Shown: in pieces, positions 9,047 to 18,256 of the stretch
Position numbering within the stretch: the stretch's first letter is position 1
Layout of the letters: every line of letters begins with the position of its first letter
Assembly: GCF_024734385.1 (NCBI RefSeq)
Contig: NZ_JANHAP010000002.1
Location: 310,001 to 374,000, forward strand
DNA: 64,000 bases
Direction of reading: 5' to 3'
Source: Dasania sp. GY-MA-18
GTDB lineage: Bacteria; Pseudomonadota; Gammaproteobacteria; Pseudomonadales; Dasaniaceae
Notes under the pieces: generated by a model
Told to the model about the DNA's origin: nothing
Databases searched by the model: none
Seen by the model: the letters and a program-made list of their open reading frames with translations, nothing else
Translations under genes and position numbers: made by a program

Positions 9047-10060
9047 CTAACAATAAATACGCGGCTCTATTTCTAGCGTTACCTGAAAATGCTGGTAAAC
9101 GCTGTCTTTTACCTGCTGGGCGTAGTTAATAATATCCTTGCCACTGCCGCCTTGGTTAATCAACACTAGCGCTTGTTGCTGATGCATAGCGACACCGTGA
9201 AGGCTTTTGCCCTTCCAGCCCAGTTGTTCAATTAACCACCCTGCTGCCAATTTAACATGTTGAGTATCCAGCGGGTAATAAACCAATTGTGGATGTTGTT
9301 TGAGTAGCTCTTGGCATTGGCTGTGCGTAATAACCGGGTTTTTAAAAAAGCTACCCGCATTAGGTAATTGTTCGGGCAGTGGTAACTTGGAAGAACGTAT
9401 GGCAATAACCGCGTCGGCTACTTGTTGTGCACTGGGCTGGTCAATGTTCTGCTGCTGAAAAAACTGCTGCAGGGCTTGATAGCCTATATTGGCGTGAAAG
9501 CTTTTGCTGAGTTTTAAACATAACTCAGTAATAATAAATTTATCTTGCAGTGAGCCTTTAAAAATGCTGTCTCTATAAGCCAGTTGGCATTGCGCTTTGC
9601 TGAGCTCGCGCCATTCACCACTGTCTATATCTAAGCCTTTGAGGCTAAGCAGCACATCACTAAGTTCTACGCCGTAGGCACCGATATTTTGTATAGCAGC
9701 GGCCCCGACTCTGCCGGGTATAAGCGCTAGGTTTTCTAAACCGTAGTAACCTTGCTGCACGCAGTACATAACAAAGTTATGCCAGTTTTCACCAGCTTGC
9801 ACGGTGATAACAGCCTCATCGCCCTGCTCACTCACAACCACACCTTGGCTATTAAGCTGTATAACTAAACCGCTTAAAGACTCAGCCAATACAATATTGG
9901 AGCCACCACCTATGACGGTAATAGCCAGTTGATGTTGTTTGGCATACTTAACTGCCGCGAATAACTCGCTGGTATTTTCAACGCTCACAAAGTATTCAGC
10001 TGTGGCGGCCACGGCTAAGCTGTTGTAGTTTTTTAAATCGATATTGCGTTGTAAATTCAC
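9047..10060 (-). CDS. murB: UDP-N-acetylenolpyruvoylglucosamine reductase
   Basis: A 337-residue cytoplasmic flavoenzyme that reduces UDP-GlcNAc-enolpyruvate to UDP-MurNAc with NADPH in peptidoglycan precursor synthesis. The FAD-binding PCMH-type domain shows VIGGGSNIVLAE and LALIPGRVGAAAIQNIGAYG. The C-terminal domain has the catalytic-serine segment LPNAGSFFKNP and a late Glu in TLEIEPRIYC. This layout is the type I (E. coli-like) MurB. The start is a GTG; no in-frame ATG lies near. It is followed by the alkB-like gene after 13 bases and preceded by the phosphatase gene. Confidence 0.96.
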   Translation of the reverse strand: MNLQRNIDLKNYNSLAVAATAEYFVSVENTSELFAAVKYAKQHQLAITVIGGGSNIVLAESLSGLVIQLNSQGVVVSEQGDEAVITVQAGENWHNFVMYCVQQGYYGLENLALIPGRVGAAAIQNIGAYGVELSDVLLSLKGLDIDSGEWRELSKAQCQLAYRDSIFKGSLQDKFIITELCLKLSKSFHANIGYQALQQFFQQQNIDQPSAQQVADAVIAIRSSKLPLPEQLPNAGSFFKNPVITHSQCQELLKQHPQLVYYPLDTQHVKLAAGWLIEQLGWKGKSLHGVAMHQQQALVLINQGGSGKDIINYAQQVKDSVYQHFQVTLEIEPRIYC

Positions 10061-10078
10061 GTCATTAACTAATGGGGT

Positions 10079-10555
10079 TTATAGGGTGTGTTGTTTGAGT
10101 ATGTGCTTGATTAAACCCTGGCTGGCATCACTAACCAGGTCTAGTACTAAATCAAAACCTTCGTCGCCACCGTAGTATGGGTCGGGTACTACGCGGTGGC
10201 TGGCTTGCGAGCTGTAACTAAGAAACAAGCCTATTTCCGCACGACAAGAATCGGGGGCCATTGCTAGTAGCTCACTGAGATTATCTTCATCCATGGCCAG
10301 TATGTAGTCGTAGTCGGCAAAATCTTGGCTACAAACGGCGCGTGCACGTAATTCGCTAATATCTATGCCGCGTTGTTTAGCTGCGTCTATGGAGCGCGGG
10401 TCTGGTGACTTGCCTATATGCCAGCTGGCAGTGCCGGCTGAATCTACGCTAATACGTTTTGCCAGACCCTGTGCTTTGATTTGCTGGCGCAGCACACCTT
10501 CGGCACTGGGTGAACGGCAGATATTACCTAGGCAAACTAATAAGACTTTAATCAT
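10079..10555 (-). CDS. Low-molecular-weight protein tyrosine phosphatase
   Basis: A 158-residue phosphatase with the P-loop CLGNICRS (Cys8, Arg14, pattern C-x5-R) at the N-terminus and the general-acid Asp125 in DPYYGG, both in canonical positions. Such enzymes dephosphorylate tyrosine kinases that regulate exopolysaccharide, but no kinase gene is nearby. The start at MIKVLLV is preferred over an upstream one because it aligns with the family and overlaps the kdsB end by eight bases. The placement between kdsB and murB matches pseudomonads. Confidence 0.93.
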   Translation of the reverse strand: MIKVLLVCLGNICRSPSAEGVLRQQIKAQGLAKRISVDSAGTASWHIGKSPDPRSIDAAKQRGIDISELRARAVCSQDFADYDYILAMDEDNLSELLAMAPDSCRAEIGLFLSYSSQASHRVVPDPYYGGDEGFDLVLDLVSDASQGLIKHILKQHTL

Positions 10556-11330
10556 GCTCTGCACCTGCAAAAATAGCGCGTACTTTGGCTAAATCCGCTG
10601 CGGTATCTATACCTGTGGGTATGGCCTGTACGGCCTCTTGCGCATGTATAGCGACACCGTTTTCCATGGCCCTTAACTGTTCCAGCTTTTCGGTTTGTTC
10701 CAGCATACTCATAGGCCACTGCACAAAATCATGTAAAAAATTCACCCGATAAGCGTAGATACCTATGTGGCGATAATAGCTACTGCCCTCAGGCAGGGCT
10801 GGTTTGTTGTTGTCGTTGAACTGTGCCCACAAATCTCTACACCAGGGCATGGGCGCGCGTGAAAAATACAAAACCTGGCCCTGCTTATTAATAACAACTT
10901 TTACCGCATTAGGGTTGAATACCGTTTCGGCATCGGCAATGCGTTCTATCAAGGTAGCCATACTGGCAAAGCTATTGTCGCTTAAATTATTAGCCACTTG
11001 GTTTATGACGGCGGCGGGGATTAAAGGTTCATCGCCCTGCACATTGACCAGTATATGTTCATCGGGTAGCTGTAATTGTGCGGCTACTTCTTGTAGTCGG
11101 TCTGTGCCTGATTCATGACTGGCTTTAGTCATAGCCACCTCGGCACCAAAGCCTTTAGCGGCATCGGCTATACGTTGATCATCCGTGGCAATAATCACCC
11201 GCTGAGCTTGTGATTGCTCGGCTCTTTCATATACATGCTGAATCATGGGCTTGCCCGCAATATCCAACAGTGGCTTACCCGGTAAACGAGTAGAGGCATA
11301 ACGGGCTGGAATAATAATGCTAAAACTCAT
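10548..11330 (-). CDS. kdsB: 3-deoxy-manno-octulosonate cytidylyltransferase
   Basis: A 260-residue enzyme that activates KDO with CTP to CMP-KDO for lipopolysaccharide inner core synthesis. The nucleotidyltransferase N-terminus [19 protein letters not shown], followed by [10 protein letters not shown] and [10 protein letters not shown], is diagnostic. The gene begins nine bases after lpxK ends. A small Trm112-type gene found between lpxK and kdsB in some pseudomonads is absent here. Confidence 0.97.
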   Translation of the reverse strand: MSFSIIIPARYASTRLPGKPLLDIAGKPMIQHVYERAEQSQAQRVIIATDDQRIADAAKGFGAEVAMTKASHESGTDRLQEVAAQLQLPDEHILVNVQGDEPLIPAAVINQVANNLSDNSFASMATLIERIADAETVFNPNAVKVVINKQGQVLYFSRAPMPWCRDLWAQFNDNNKPALPEGSSYYRHIGIYAYRVNFLHDFVQWPMSMLEQTEKLEQLRAMENGVAIHAQEAVQAIPTGIDTAADLAKVRAIFAGAEHD

Positions 11331-11339
11331 GGTTAAAAC

Positions 11340-12368
11340 TCATTGCTGTTGTTTGGCTGTTAAAGTAGCTAATTGTTTGGCCAAGCGTTGATAAAATTTA
11401 GTAGTGATTTCACAGCTCACCGGCAAATACCACATAGACTCGGTCGCAAAGCTTGCAACCTTCACCGCATCTTTCTCGGTCATAATAATAGCCAGCTCAT
11501 CGTTAAACTGTAAATCGCTGGCGCTGTAGTGATGGTGATCGGCAAAGCTGTGGCTAATGGTATTAAACCCTAGCGCCTTGAGACTGTTAAAAAAACGCTG
11601 TGGGTTACCTATGCCGGCCACTGCATGTACTGTGTGTTTATGCGGCCACTGCTCAGTGCTTAGGCTGGCGCCAGTGTGTAGATTAACTAAGGCTTGGGGC
11701 TGTAGTTGCATAGCGTAGCAATGCGGGCTGGCTGGCGCAGAGCCACCATTGTAAAGCTGGTAATCGACTTGTTTAAGGCGGCTAAGTGGTTCGCGCAAAG
11801 GGCCTGCGGGCAATAACCAGCCATTGCCAAATTGGCGTTGGCCATCGACTACAACAATTTCTATATCCCGTTGCAGGGCATAATGTTGCAGGCCATCATC
11901 GGCAATAATAATATCGCAGTGATATTGCGCTAATAAATAACGCGCTGCCGCCGGTCTATCAGCGGCAATCACTAAGGGGCACTGGCTGGCTCTAGCAATT
12001 AATAAGGGTTCATCACCAGACTCCAGAGCGTTGGAATTTTCCGTGACCGCATAGGGGTAATGAGGTGCCTGGCTGCCATAACCGCGGCTAATAATGCCCG
12101 GCTGGTAGCCCTGCGCTTTTAAGTATTTGGCCAAGGCGACCACTACAGGGGTTTTACCCGTACCGCCTACGGCAATATTGCCCACTATGATAACCGGTAC
12201 CGGTGCGCGGTAAGATTTAATTAGCCCTAGCCGGTAGCAGTAAGCGCGCAGGCTGATTAACAGGCCGTACAATAAAGAGAGCGGCAGTAATAATTGCGGC
12301 CACAGTGCTTTGCTATACCACGCTTTGGCTAAGCGATGTTGTTTGGCGCTAGTCTGTTGGGCTGTCAT
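11340..12368 (-). CDS. lpxK: Tetraacyldisaccharide 4'-kinase
   Basis: A 342-residue inner-membrane-associated kinase that phosphorylates the 4' position of the lipid A disaccharide. An N-terminal membrane-anchoring helix (LLPLSLLYGLLISLR) precedes the Walker A-type loop VGGTGKTPVV and the DDGLQH segment with the catalytic Asp. The start at MTAQQTSAKQ is preferred over one 12 codons upstream, because it leaves a normal length and a 20-base overlap with the end of msbA. The pair msbA-lpxK is classical. Confidence 0.95.
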   Translation of the reverse strand: MTAQQTSAKQHRLAKAWYSKALWPQLLLPLSLLYGLLISLRAYCYRLGLIKSYRAPVPVIIVGNIAVGGTGKTPVVVALAKYLKAQGYQPGIISRGYGSQAPHYPYAVTENSNALESGDEPLLIARASQCPLVIAADRPAAARYLLAQYHCDIIIADDGLQHYALQRDIEIVVVDGQRQFGNGWLLPAGPLREPLSRLKQVDYQLYNGGSAPASPHCYAMQLQPQALVNLHTGASLSTEQWPHKHTVHAVAGIGNPQRFFNSLKALGFNTISHSFADHHHYSASDLQFNDELAIIMTEKDAVKVASFATESMWYLPVSCEITTKFYQRLAKQLATLTAKQQQ

Positions 12369-14166
12369 TAAACTGGTTTTTGTGTAGATCGGCGTAACGG
12401 CCACCTAAGGCCAATAAACTGTCGTGGTCGCCCTGCTCTACAATTCTGCCCTGCTCCATCACCACGATAATATCGGCGTTTTCTATGGTAGATAGGCGGT
12501 GGGCAATCACTAGTGTGGTACGTGATTCCATTACGGCTTCTAGGGCATCTTGGATATGGCGTTCGGATTGATTGTCCAAGGCCGAAGTAGCCTCGTCCAA
12601 AATCAGTATGGGGGCATCTTTTAATAGGGCTCTGGCAATGGCTAGGCGCTGCCTTTGGCCGCCCGATAGCATCACCCCATCTTCGCCGGTGATAGTGTCT
12701 AAACCTTGCGGTAAATTAGCAATAAAGTCCTGAGCATGAGCCGCATTAACCGCGGCATGAATGTCATCATCACTGGCATCTGCCATAGCGCCGTAGGCAA
12801 TATTATTGCGTATAGTGTCGTTGAATAAGGTAACCGATTGGGTAACTACGGCTATATGGCTGCGTAAGTTTTCTAGGCTATAGTCGGTAATAGGCTTGCC
12901 ATCTAAGTAAATAACACCTTCGGAATAGTCATAAAAACGGGTTATTAAGCTAGCCAGCGAAGACTTGCCGCTGCCCGATGAGCCAACTAGGGCGACCGTT
13001 TGGCCGGGTTTAATGGTTAAATTAATATCGTGTAATACATGGCCATTTTCGTCGTTATAGCCAAAATTAATGTTTTTAAACTCTATCTCACCATCGACTT
13101 TTTCTACTTGGTAAGTCCCTTCATCTTTTTCTACTTGGCTATCTAAAAAGCCGAACACATCGGTAGCTGCGGCCAAGCCTTTTTGCACATCAGAGAATAC
13201 TTCACTGAGTTGGCGTATAGGTTTAGGCAAGAGCATGGCGGCGGTTAAATAAGCGACAAAGGTTCCCGCAGACATTTCGCCAGACAAACCCAAACCCACC
13301 CACACTAGAAAGGCTAGCACTAGGGTAACAGGCTGCTGTATTACCGGTGGGCTAATGGCGTTGTAAAAACCCATTTTTACCGATTGATCTAAATTTTTAT
13401 TGCTGGCTTTGTGGAATTTAGCGCGTTCGGTATCCAAACCGCCAAACACCCTCACCTCTTTGTAGGCGGAGATGGTTTCGCTGGTAACCTGAGTTACCTC
13501 CCCCATAGAGACCTGAATTTTTTCGCTGATTTTTCTAAAGCGCTTGCTTACCCAGGTAACAATTAACGCAACTACCGGTAAAGCCAAAAACAAAAACAGT
13601 GACAGCTGCCAGTTTACATAAAATAAATAAGCCACCAGGCCTGCAGAGAACAAGCCCTCGCGAATAATAATTTTAAGTGATGAGGTTACTGCCTTGGTAA
13701 CTTGCTCAACATTAAAAATAATTTTTGAAATCAAAAAACCGCTAGATTGGCCGTCATACTCTTTGCTGGGCACCAGCAGCATATGGTCAAATATATTGCA
13801 GCGCAGTTTATGAATAAGATGGCGCGAAATATAGGTAATGTAATAATGGCCAAAAAAGAAGCCCACACCGCGCATTAGTCCCAGCAAAATAATGCTGCCT
13901 ACTATCCAGTTGCGCGCCTGGCTGGGTTGCATATTGTCACCGGCTATATCCATCACCAAGGAGGCAACAATACCGCCGCTATTATTGGCGAGGCTGCCGT
14001 TGATGCTGTCGACAATAAAACCCATTAAATCGGCCATGGCAATTTGTGAGACCGAAAAAATCATGAAGCCTATAATGGACAAGGCAAAAACGAACCAGTA
14101 CTCCGTTACATAGCGTAATAAACGTAGATAGGCTGTTAAATCACCGTCGGTATTGATTTTAGACAT
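12349..14166 (-). CDS. msbA: Lipid A export ABC transporter MsbA
   Basis: A 605-residue half-transporter that flips core-lipid A across the inner membrane. About six transmembrane helices form the N-terminal half. The ATPase half has Walker A GSSGSGKSS, the signature LSGGQRQRLAIARA and Walker B ILILDEATSALD, with the switch His in VIAHRLST. It is the homodimeric exporter by neighbourhood (lpxK overlapping, kdsB next). It follows exbD by 20 bases, so this cluster may form one transcript. Confidence 0.95.
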   Translation of the reverse strand: MSKINTDGDLTAYLRLLRYVTEYWFVFALSIIGFMIFSVSQIAMADLMGFIVDSINGSLANNSGGIVASLVMDIAGDNMQPSQARNWIVGSIILLGLMRGVGFFFGHYYITYISRHLIHKLRCNIFDHMLLVPSKEYDGQSSGFLISKIIFNVEQVTKAVTSSLKIIIREGLFSAGLVAYLFYVNWQLSLFLFLALPVVALIVTWVSKRFRKISEKIQVSMGEVTQVTSETISAYKEVRVFGGLDTERAKFHKASNKNLDQSVKMGFYNAISPPVIQQPVTLVLAFLVWVGLGLSGEMSAGTFVAYLTAAMLLPKPIRQLSEVFSDVQKGLAAATDVFGFLDSQVEKDEGTYQVEKVDGEIEFKNINFGYNDENGHVLHDINLTIKPGQTVALVGSSGSGKSSLASLITRFYDYSEGVIYLDGKPITDYSLENLRSHIAVVTQSVTLFNDTIRNNIAYGAMADASDDDIHAAVNAAHAQDFIANLPQGLDTITGEDGVMLSGGQRQRLAIARALLKDAPILILDEATSALDNQSERHIQDALEAVMESRTTLVIAHRLSTIENADIIVVMEQGRIVEQGDHDSLLALGGRYADLHKNQFNDSPTD

Positions 14167-14186
14167 AATGGCTTCGTATTAGGGGG

Positions 14187-14606
14187 TTATTCAGCAGCGG
14201 GCTGCTGCGTAGTTAAGCTTAGTTTAGCAAAGCCTAGTTGGCCTGCGGCATCCATGGCGGTAATTACTGCCTGATGCGGGGTTTGCGCATCAGCAGTGAT
14301 TACCAAGGGCAAATCAGTATTGCCACTGCTGGTTTCGCTTAAGGCTTTTTGCAGGTTTGCTAAATTAGAGCTTACCAAGCTGCGGCCATTGACTGCATAG
14401 TTACCGCTGCTATTAATGGTTACTTCTATGCTTTCTACCGCCACGGCGGTTTCATCACCGGTGGCTTCAGGCAGGTTGAGGCTGAGATGGGTTTCTTTGG
14501 TAAAACTAGTAGACACCATGAAAAAAATTAGCAGCAAAAACACCACATCAATTAAGGGTGTTAGATTAACACTAACTTCTTGATTTTTTTGACGACGAAA
14601 TTGCAC
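14187..14606 (-). CDS. exbD: Biopolymer transporter ExbD/TolR family
   Basis: A 139-residue inner-membrane protein with a single N-terminal transmembrane helix (LIDVVFLLLIFFMVS) carrying the conserved Asp (Asp in LTPLIDVV) of the proton path, and a periplasmic domain. With ExbB it converts proton-motive force to mechanical energy. The GTG start at VQFRRQ is chosen because GAGGGG lies seven bases upstream and family members begin with this FRR segment; a TTG five codons upstream is the alternative. No tonB lies nearby. Confidence 0.92.
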   Translation of the reverse strand: MQFRRQKNQEVSVNLTPLIDVVFLLLIFFMVSTSFTKETHLSLNLPEATGDETAVAVESIEVTINSSGNYAVNGRSLVSSNLANLQKALSETSSGNTDLPLVITADAQTPHQAVITAMDAAGQLGFAKLSLTTQQPAAE

Positions 14607-14630
14607 TGGACTGCCCCTCAATTAAGCCGT

Positions 14631-15296
14631 TTATGGAGCTTCTTTAAAATCAACTTTACGCTCGCCGTGCAGGGCGTCGACTAACTTAATAGTCTCCTGC
14701 TCTAAGGTCACCACAATAGTATCTATGCGGCGTAAAAAATAGCGGTGCATCACCAGTGCCGGTATTGCCACGCTTAAACCGGCGGCCGTGGTAATTAGGG
14801 CTTCAGAGATACCGCCCGCTAATACGCCCGCGTTGCCGGTGCCCTCAAGCATAATGGCAGTAAACACTTTAATCATACCGATAACTGTGCCCAACAAGCC
14901 CAGCAAAGGCGCTATGGCGCTAATAGTGCCCAGGGTGTCGAGAAAATGTTCTAAGTCGTGGATAACATGAGCGGCAGCTTCTTGTATGCTTTCTTTCATA
15001 ACATCGCGGCCATGCATGGAATTACTAAGCCCTGCTGCCAAGATGCGGCCCAGCGGTGAACTGGCTTTGAGCTCACGCAACTTATTGGCGTCTAATTGAT
15101 TGTTTTTAAGCCAGCCCCATACTTGCCCCAATAAATTACTGGGGGCAATTTTTTGTGGATTTAAAGCGATAATGCGCTCTACGCAGATAGCTACCGCTAA
15201 GATAGAACAGAGAATAATGGGTAGCATTAACCAGCCACCTGATGTTACCAATTCCAGCACATAAACCCCCACGCCCTTATGATTATTAGCGGGCAT
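14631..15296 (-). CDS. exbB: MotA/TolQ/ExbB proton channel protein
   Basis: A 221-residue protein with three transmembrane segments, one near the N-terminus (SGGWLMLPIILCSILAVAICVERI) and a pair in the C-terminal half (TLGTISAIAPLLGLLGTVIGMI, then ALITTAAGLSVAIPALVMHRYF). These are the hallmark of ExbB/TolQ proteins. It forms the proton-channel pentamer with ExbD, whose gene follows nine bases beyond its stop. A GTG about 14 codons inside is an alternative start. The placement between comEC and msbA is shared with pseudomonads. Confidence 0.93.
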   Translation of the reverse strand: MPANNHKGVGVYVLELVTSGGWLMLPIILCSILAVAICVERIIALNPQKIAPSNLLGQVWGWLKNNQLDANKLRELKASSPLGRILAAGLSNSMHGRDVMKESIQEAAAHVIHDLEHFLDTLGTISAIAPLLGLLGTVIGMIKVFTAIMLEGTGNAGVLAGGISEALITTAAGLSVAIPALVMHRYFLRRIDTIVVTLEQETIKLVDALHGERKVDFKEAP

Positions 15297-15328
15297 TATA
15301 TGCGACCTATCTGCATTGAGCTACGTTG

Positions 15329-17629
15329 TTATTGCCAATAATAGGCTTTATTGGCTCGTTGCGACTGTATGGTGAACTCTGTCGCAGTGGCATCCAAGAT
15401 TAATGCGCCCTGCTCGGCGGTATTAAAGCTACGGGCATTGAGTTGTTGATAGCGCTGTACCACTTTGTTGTTGGGGTGATTAAAACGATTTTTATAGCCC
15501 GTTGAATAAATCACTACCCTGGGTTGTACCCGTTTAATAAACGGCCAGGATGACGAACTTACACTGCCGTGGTGTGGGGCTAGCAAAATATCAGCCTGCA
15601 ACTGCTGTTGATAGTCTGCCACCAATTGCTGCTCTCTGGCGCGCTCTATATCACCGGTTAATAATATTGTGTGATAAGCGTTGCTGACTTTTAACACGCA
15701 AGAAGCATTATTGCCGCTGCTGTTTTTGCTCTTATCAGCCGCCAAAAATTGAAAGTCTACCCCGTACCACTGCCAGCGCTGCTGCTGACAGTGCTGGGCG
15801 CCATAATAGTTAGGCTGTTGTTCGCCCCAATACACCTGCTTGACCTCAAGCTGCTGCAATAGCTGCGCGGCACCACCAGCGTGATCATTGTCGCCATGGC
15901 TAACAACCAGCACATCTAAGCTATCAATACCCTGTGACCTCAAATACGGCAGTATCACGCTATTAGCCATGCTGCCACCTTGCCAGGCGGCACCGGTATC
16001 AAATAATACGTGCTTGTCATTACTGCTGAGTAATACCGCTAGGCCCTGGCCCACATCAAATACCAGCGCCTGCAACTGATGCGCTGTTTTAGTTGGGCTG
16101 GGGTAATACCACAGCGGTATGCACAATAGGCAGGCCAGCCAGCGCCCCGGTATCGCTCTAGGTAATAACAGCAATAAACTGGCAGATAGCAGTAATAATG
16201 CCCCTAACCAGTTGTGGACACCGCCATATAACACTGGCGCATGCGCTACTAATAACTCTAATGCCGCCATAAATTGTGCCAGCATGGTATTGGCAGCCAG
16301 CCACAGAGCTTGCGAGATTAAGCCTTGATCTAGCAGGCTTAGCAAAGCCGCCAGCATTAAGCCCGGCACTAACAGCAAGCTAAACACGGGGATGGCGATA
16401 ACATTCACCAGCACTGCCACCAGCGGTGCTTGTTGGAACAGCAGCAATAGCACAGGGGTAAGACCAACAAACACCGCCCACTGCGCCCTAAGCCAGGGTT
16501 GCTGCCAAAACTTGAGCTGACCGGGCTGGGCCGTGTAGCGGAGACTACAGCACAGTAATATGGCGGCCACCGCCATAAATGATAGGTAAAACGAGGGGCT
16601 GATTACCGCCAAAGGATCCAGCAATAAACACAGCAATAAGGCTAAGTTGTAGCGATACCACAATGACAAGTGGCGGCAAAAAAGTAGGCTCAACATAAAC
16701 ACCCACACCATAATCACCGCTCGCTGTGTGGGCAGTGAGAAGCCTGCGGCGGCGGCATAGGCTCCTGCAAAAATACAGGCTGTCACACAGGCATAGGCTA
16801 TGACATGCTGGGGCTGCAGTAGCAATGCCAGCAAGCGCCCTAAATAAAATCCCAGCACCGCCAATATGCCTATATGGAGCCCAGATATAACCCATAAATG
16901 GATGGTGCCAGTGGTGCTTAATAGCTGCCATTGCTCGCTGCTAACCCCTCGTTTGTCAGCTAATAACAGCGCCTTAATGAGACTGGCATGGCTCAAACCC
17001 TGTAGCTGCAAATCTAAAAACTTGGCGGCACGCCAGCGCCAGTAATCTATGCTGTTATAGCGCTGGCCCAGTAGTTGGTTATGGGCGCTAGTGACTACCT
17101 TACCCTGGCCATCTATGCCCTGTTGCAGCAGCCAGGCCTGGTAGTCAAAACCCGCGGGGTTACTCAGTCCACGAGGTGGTCGCAAGCTGACGCTGAGCTG
17201 CCAGTGCTGGCCGGGGATTAGCGTGGGGCCGTTATACCAATACAGCTGCACTTTTTGTAACGCTAGCTCTACCCCAACTGCGGTTTGGCTGTTTTGCAGC
17301 TGCAGCTCAAAACGCTGCAGGTTTTGCCCGTATTTCATGCTGTGTTTGGGTAAGCCAACCACAACACCGCTAAGCGCTAGGGTCTGGTCTTCCAGATTGG
17401 GCGCTAAGCGCTGTGCTAACAGACGCTGGCCATAGTGATTACCATAGGCCAGGCCCAGCAGTAGCAGCAATAACAGGATCAGGTAAGGCTGATAGCTTTG
17501 ATGCCTCAAGCGCAGGCATAGCAGCAATAAAGCTACACCGGCAATAAGCAGTAGGTAGGGTGAGAGTAAATAAGGTAAGCCTGCCGCCAAGGCTATGCCT
17601 AAGCTAAGCGCAACCATCCGTGATTGCAT
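15329..17629 (-). CDS. comEC: DNA internalization-related competence protein ComEC/Rec2
   Basis: A 766-residue multi-domain protein. The N-terminus has membrane helices plus the DUF4131-type soluble region. The central competence domain has the family motif HLWVISGLHIGIL, followed by many membrane helices. The C-terminus is a metallo-beta-lactamase-like domain with VFDVGQGLAVLL, SHGDNDHAGG and LAPHHGSVSSSS. In naturally competent bacteria it forms the inner-membrane channel for single-stranded DNA. Full length suggests an intact gene; other competence genes are not in this window. Confidence 0.95.
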   Translation of the reverse strand: MQSRMVALSLGIALAAGLPYLLSPYLLLIAGVALLLLCLRLRHQSYQPYLILLLLLLLGLAYGNHYGQRLLAQRLAPNLEDQTLALSGVVVGLPKHSMKYGQNLQRFELQLQNSQTAVGVELALQKVQLYWYNGPTLIPGQHWQLSVSLRPPRGLSNPAGFDYQAWLLQQGIDGQGKVVTSAHNQLLGQRYNSIDYWRWRAAKFLDLQLQGLSHASLIKALLLADKRGVSSEQWQLLSTTGTIHLWVISGLHIGILAVLGFYLGRLLALLLQPQHVIAYACVTACIFAGAYAAAAGFSLPTQRAVIMVWVFMLSLLFCRHLSLWYRYNLALLLCLLLDPLAVISPSFYLSFMAVAAILLCCSLRYTAQPGQLKFWQQPWLRAQWAVFVGLTPVLLLLFQQAPLVAVLVNVIAIPVFSLLLVPGLMLAALLSLLDQGLISQALWLAANTMLAQFMAALELLVAHAPVLYGGVHNWLGALLLLSASLLLLLPRAIPGRWLACLLCIPLWYYPSPTKTAHQLQALVFDVGQGLAVLLSSNDKHVLFDTGAAWQGGSMANSVILPYLRSQGIDSLDVLVVSHGDNDHAGGAAQLLQQLEVKQVYWGEQQPNYYGAQHCQQQRWQWYGVDFQFLAADKSKNSSGNNASCVLKVSNAYHTILLTGDIERAREQQLVADYQQQLQADILLAPHHGSVSSSSWPFIKRVQPRVVIYSTGYKNRFNHPNNKVVQRYQQLNARSFNTAEQGALILDATATEFTIQSQRANKAYYWQ

Positions 17630-17723
17630 GATACTGTTTCCGTTATTGAGTACTTGAAGGCATAATATGCGCCATTTATTGGCATTTCTACAAATTGAGA
17701 GTTAAGGGATAACGCCGTTTACT

Positions 17724-18254
17724 ATGAGCAAGAAGTTTATTCAGCGTTTCTTACCCGATCCAGCATGGATTAAAAATCATCAGTCACTGCACTTTTTGGG
17801 TGACTGGTTACACGACCCCAATATTTGGCATCTCAATCGCCGCAGCGCTTCTATCGCCGTGTTTATAGGCCTGTTTATCGCCTTTGTACCGCTGCCCTCG
17901 CAAATGCTAATGGCTGCCATTATGGCCGTATTACTTAGGGTTAATTTGCCGCTGTCGGTATTATTAGTATGGACCAGCAACCCCATTACTATGCCGCCGC
18001 TATTTTACATGGCGTATAAAGTGGGCTTTGCCCTGATCGGCGACAATCACGCGCCCGCCTTTCATTTTGAACTGTCTTGGCAGTGGCTGAGTACAGGCCT
18101 TGCTAATATTTGGCAGCCGTTTTTACTGGGCTGTTTTGTGTGCGGCCTATTCTTTGGCTTGCTGGGCAGCGCCCTAACCCGCTTGGCCTGGCGCTGGCAT
18201 GTAATACACCTGTGGCATAAGCGCCGCCTGAGCCGTCTGCCCGTTAAAAAATAG
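17724..18254 (+). CDS. DUF2062 domain membrane protein
   Basis: A 176-residue protein in which residues about 35-150 match DUF2062: a SIAVFIGLFIAFVPLPSQM helix, a second hydrophobic helix, and the TSNPITMPPLFYMAYKVG motif. Three hydrophobic helices are visible. Function is unknown. It is transcribed divergently from comEC and ends two bases before lolE in a convergent arrangement. The start ATG fits the distance from the divergent promoter region. Confidence 0.88.
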   Translation: MSKKFIQRFLPDPAWIKNHQSLHFLGDWLHDPNIWHLNRRSASIAVFIGLFIAFVPLPSQMLMAAIMAVLLRVNLPLSVLLVWTSNPITMPPLFYMAYKVGFALIGDNHAPAFHFELSWQWLSTGLANIWQPFLLGCFVCGLFFGLLGSALTRLAWRWHVIHLWHKRRLSRLPVKK

Positions 18255-18256
18255 CA

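Noticed and set aside
16545-16931. A 128-codon minus-strand frame inside comEC
   Set aside because: It lies in an alternate frame of a conserved gene whose own frame matches the ComEC family throughout.
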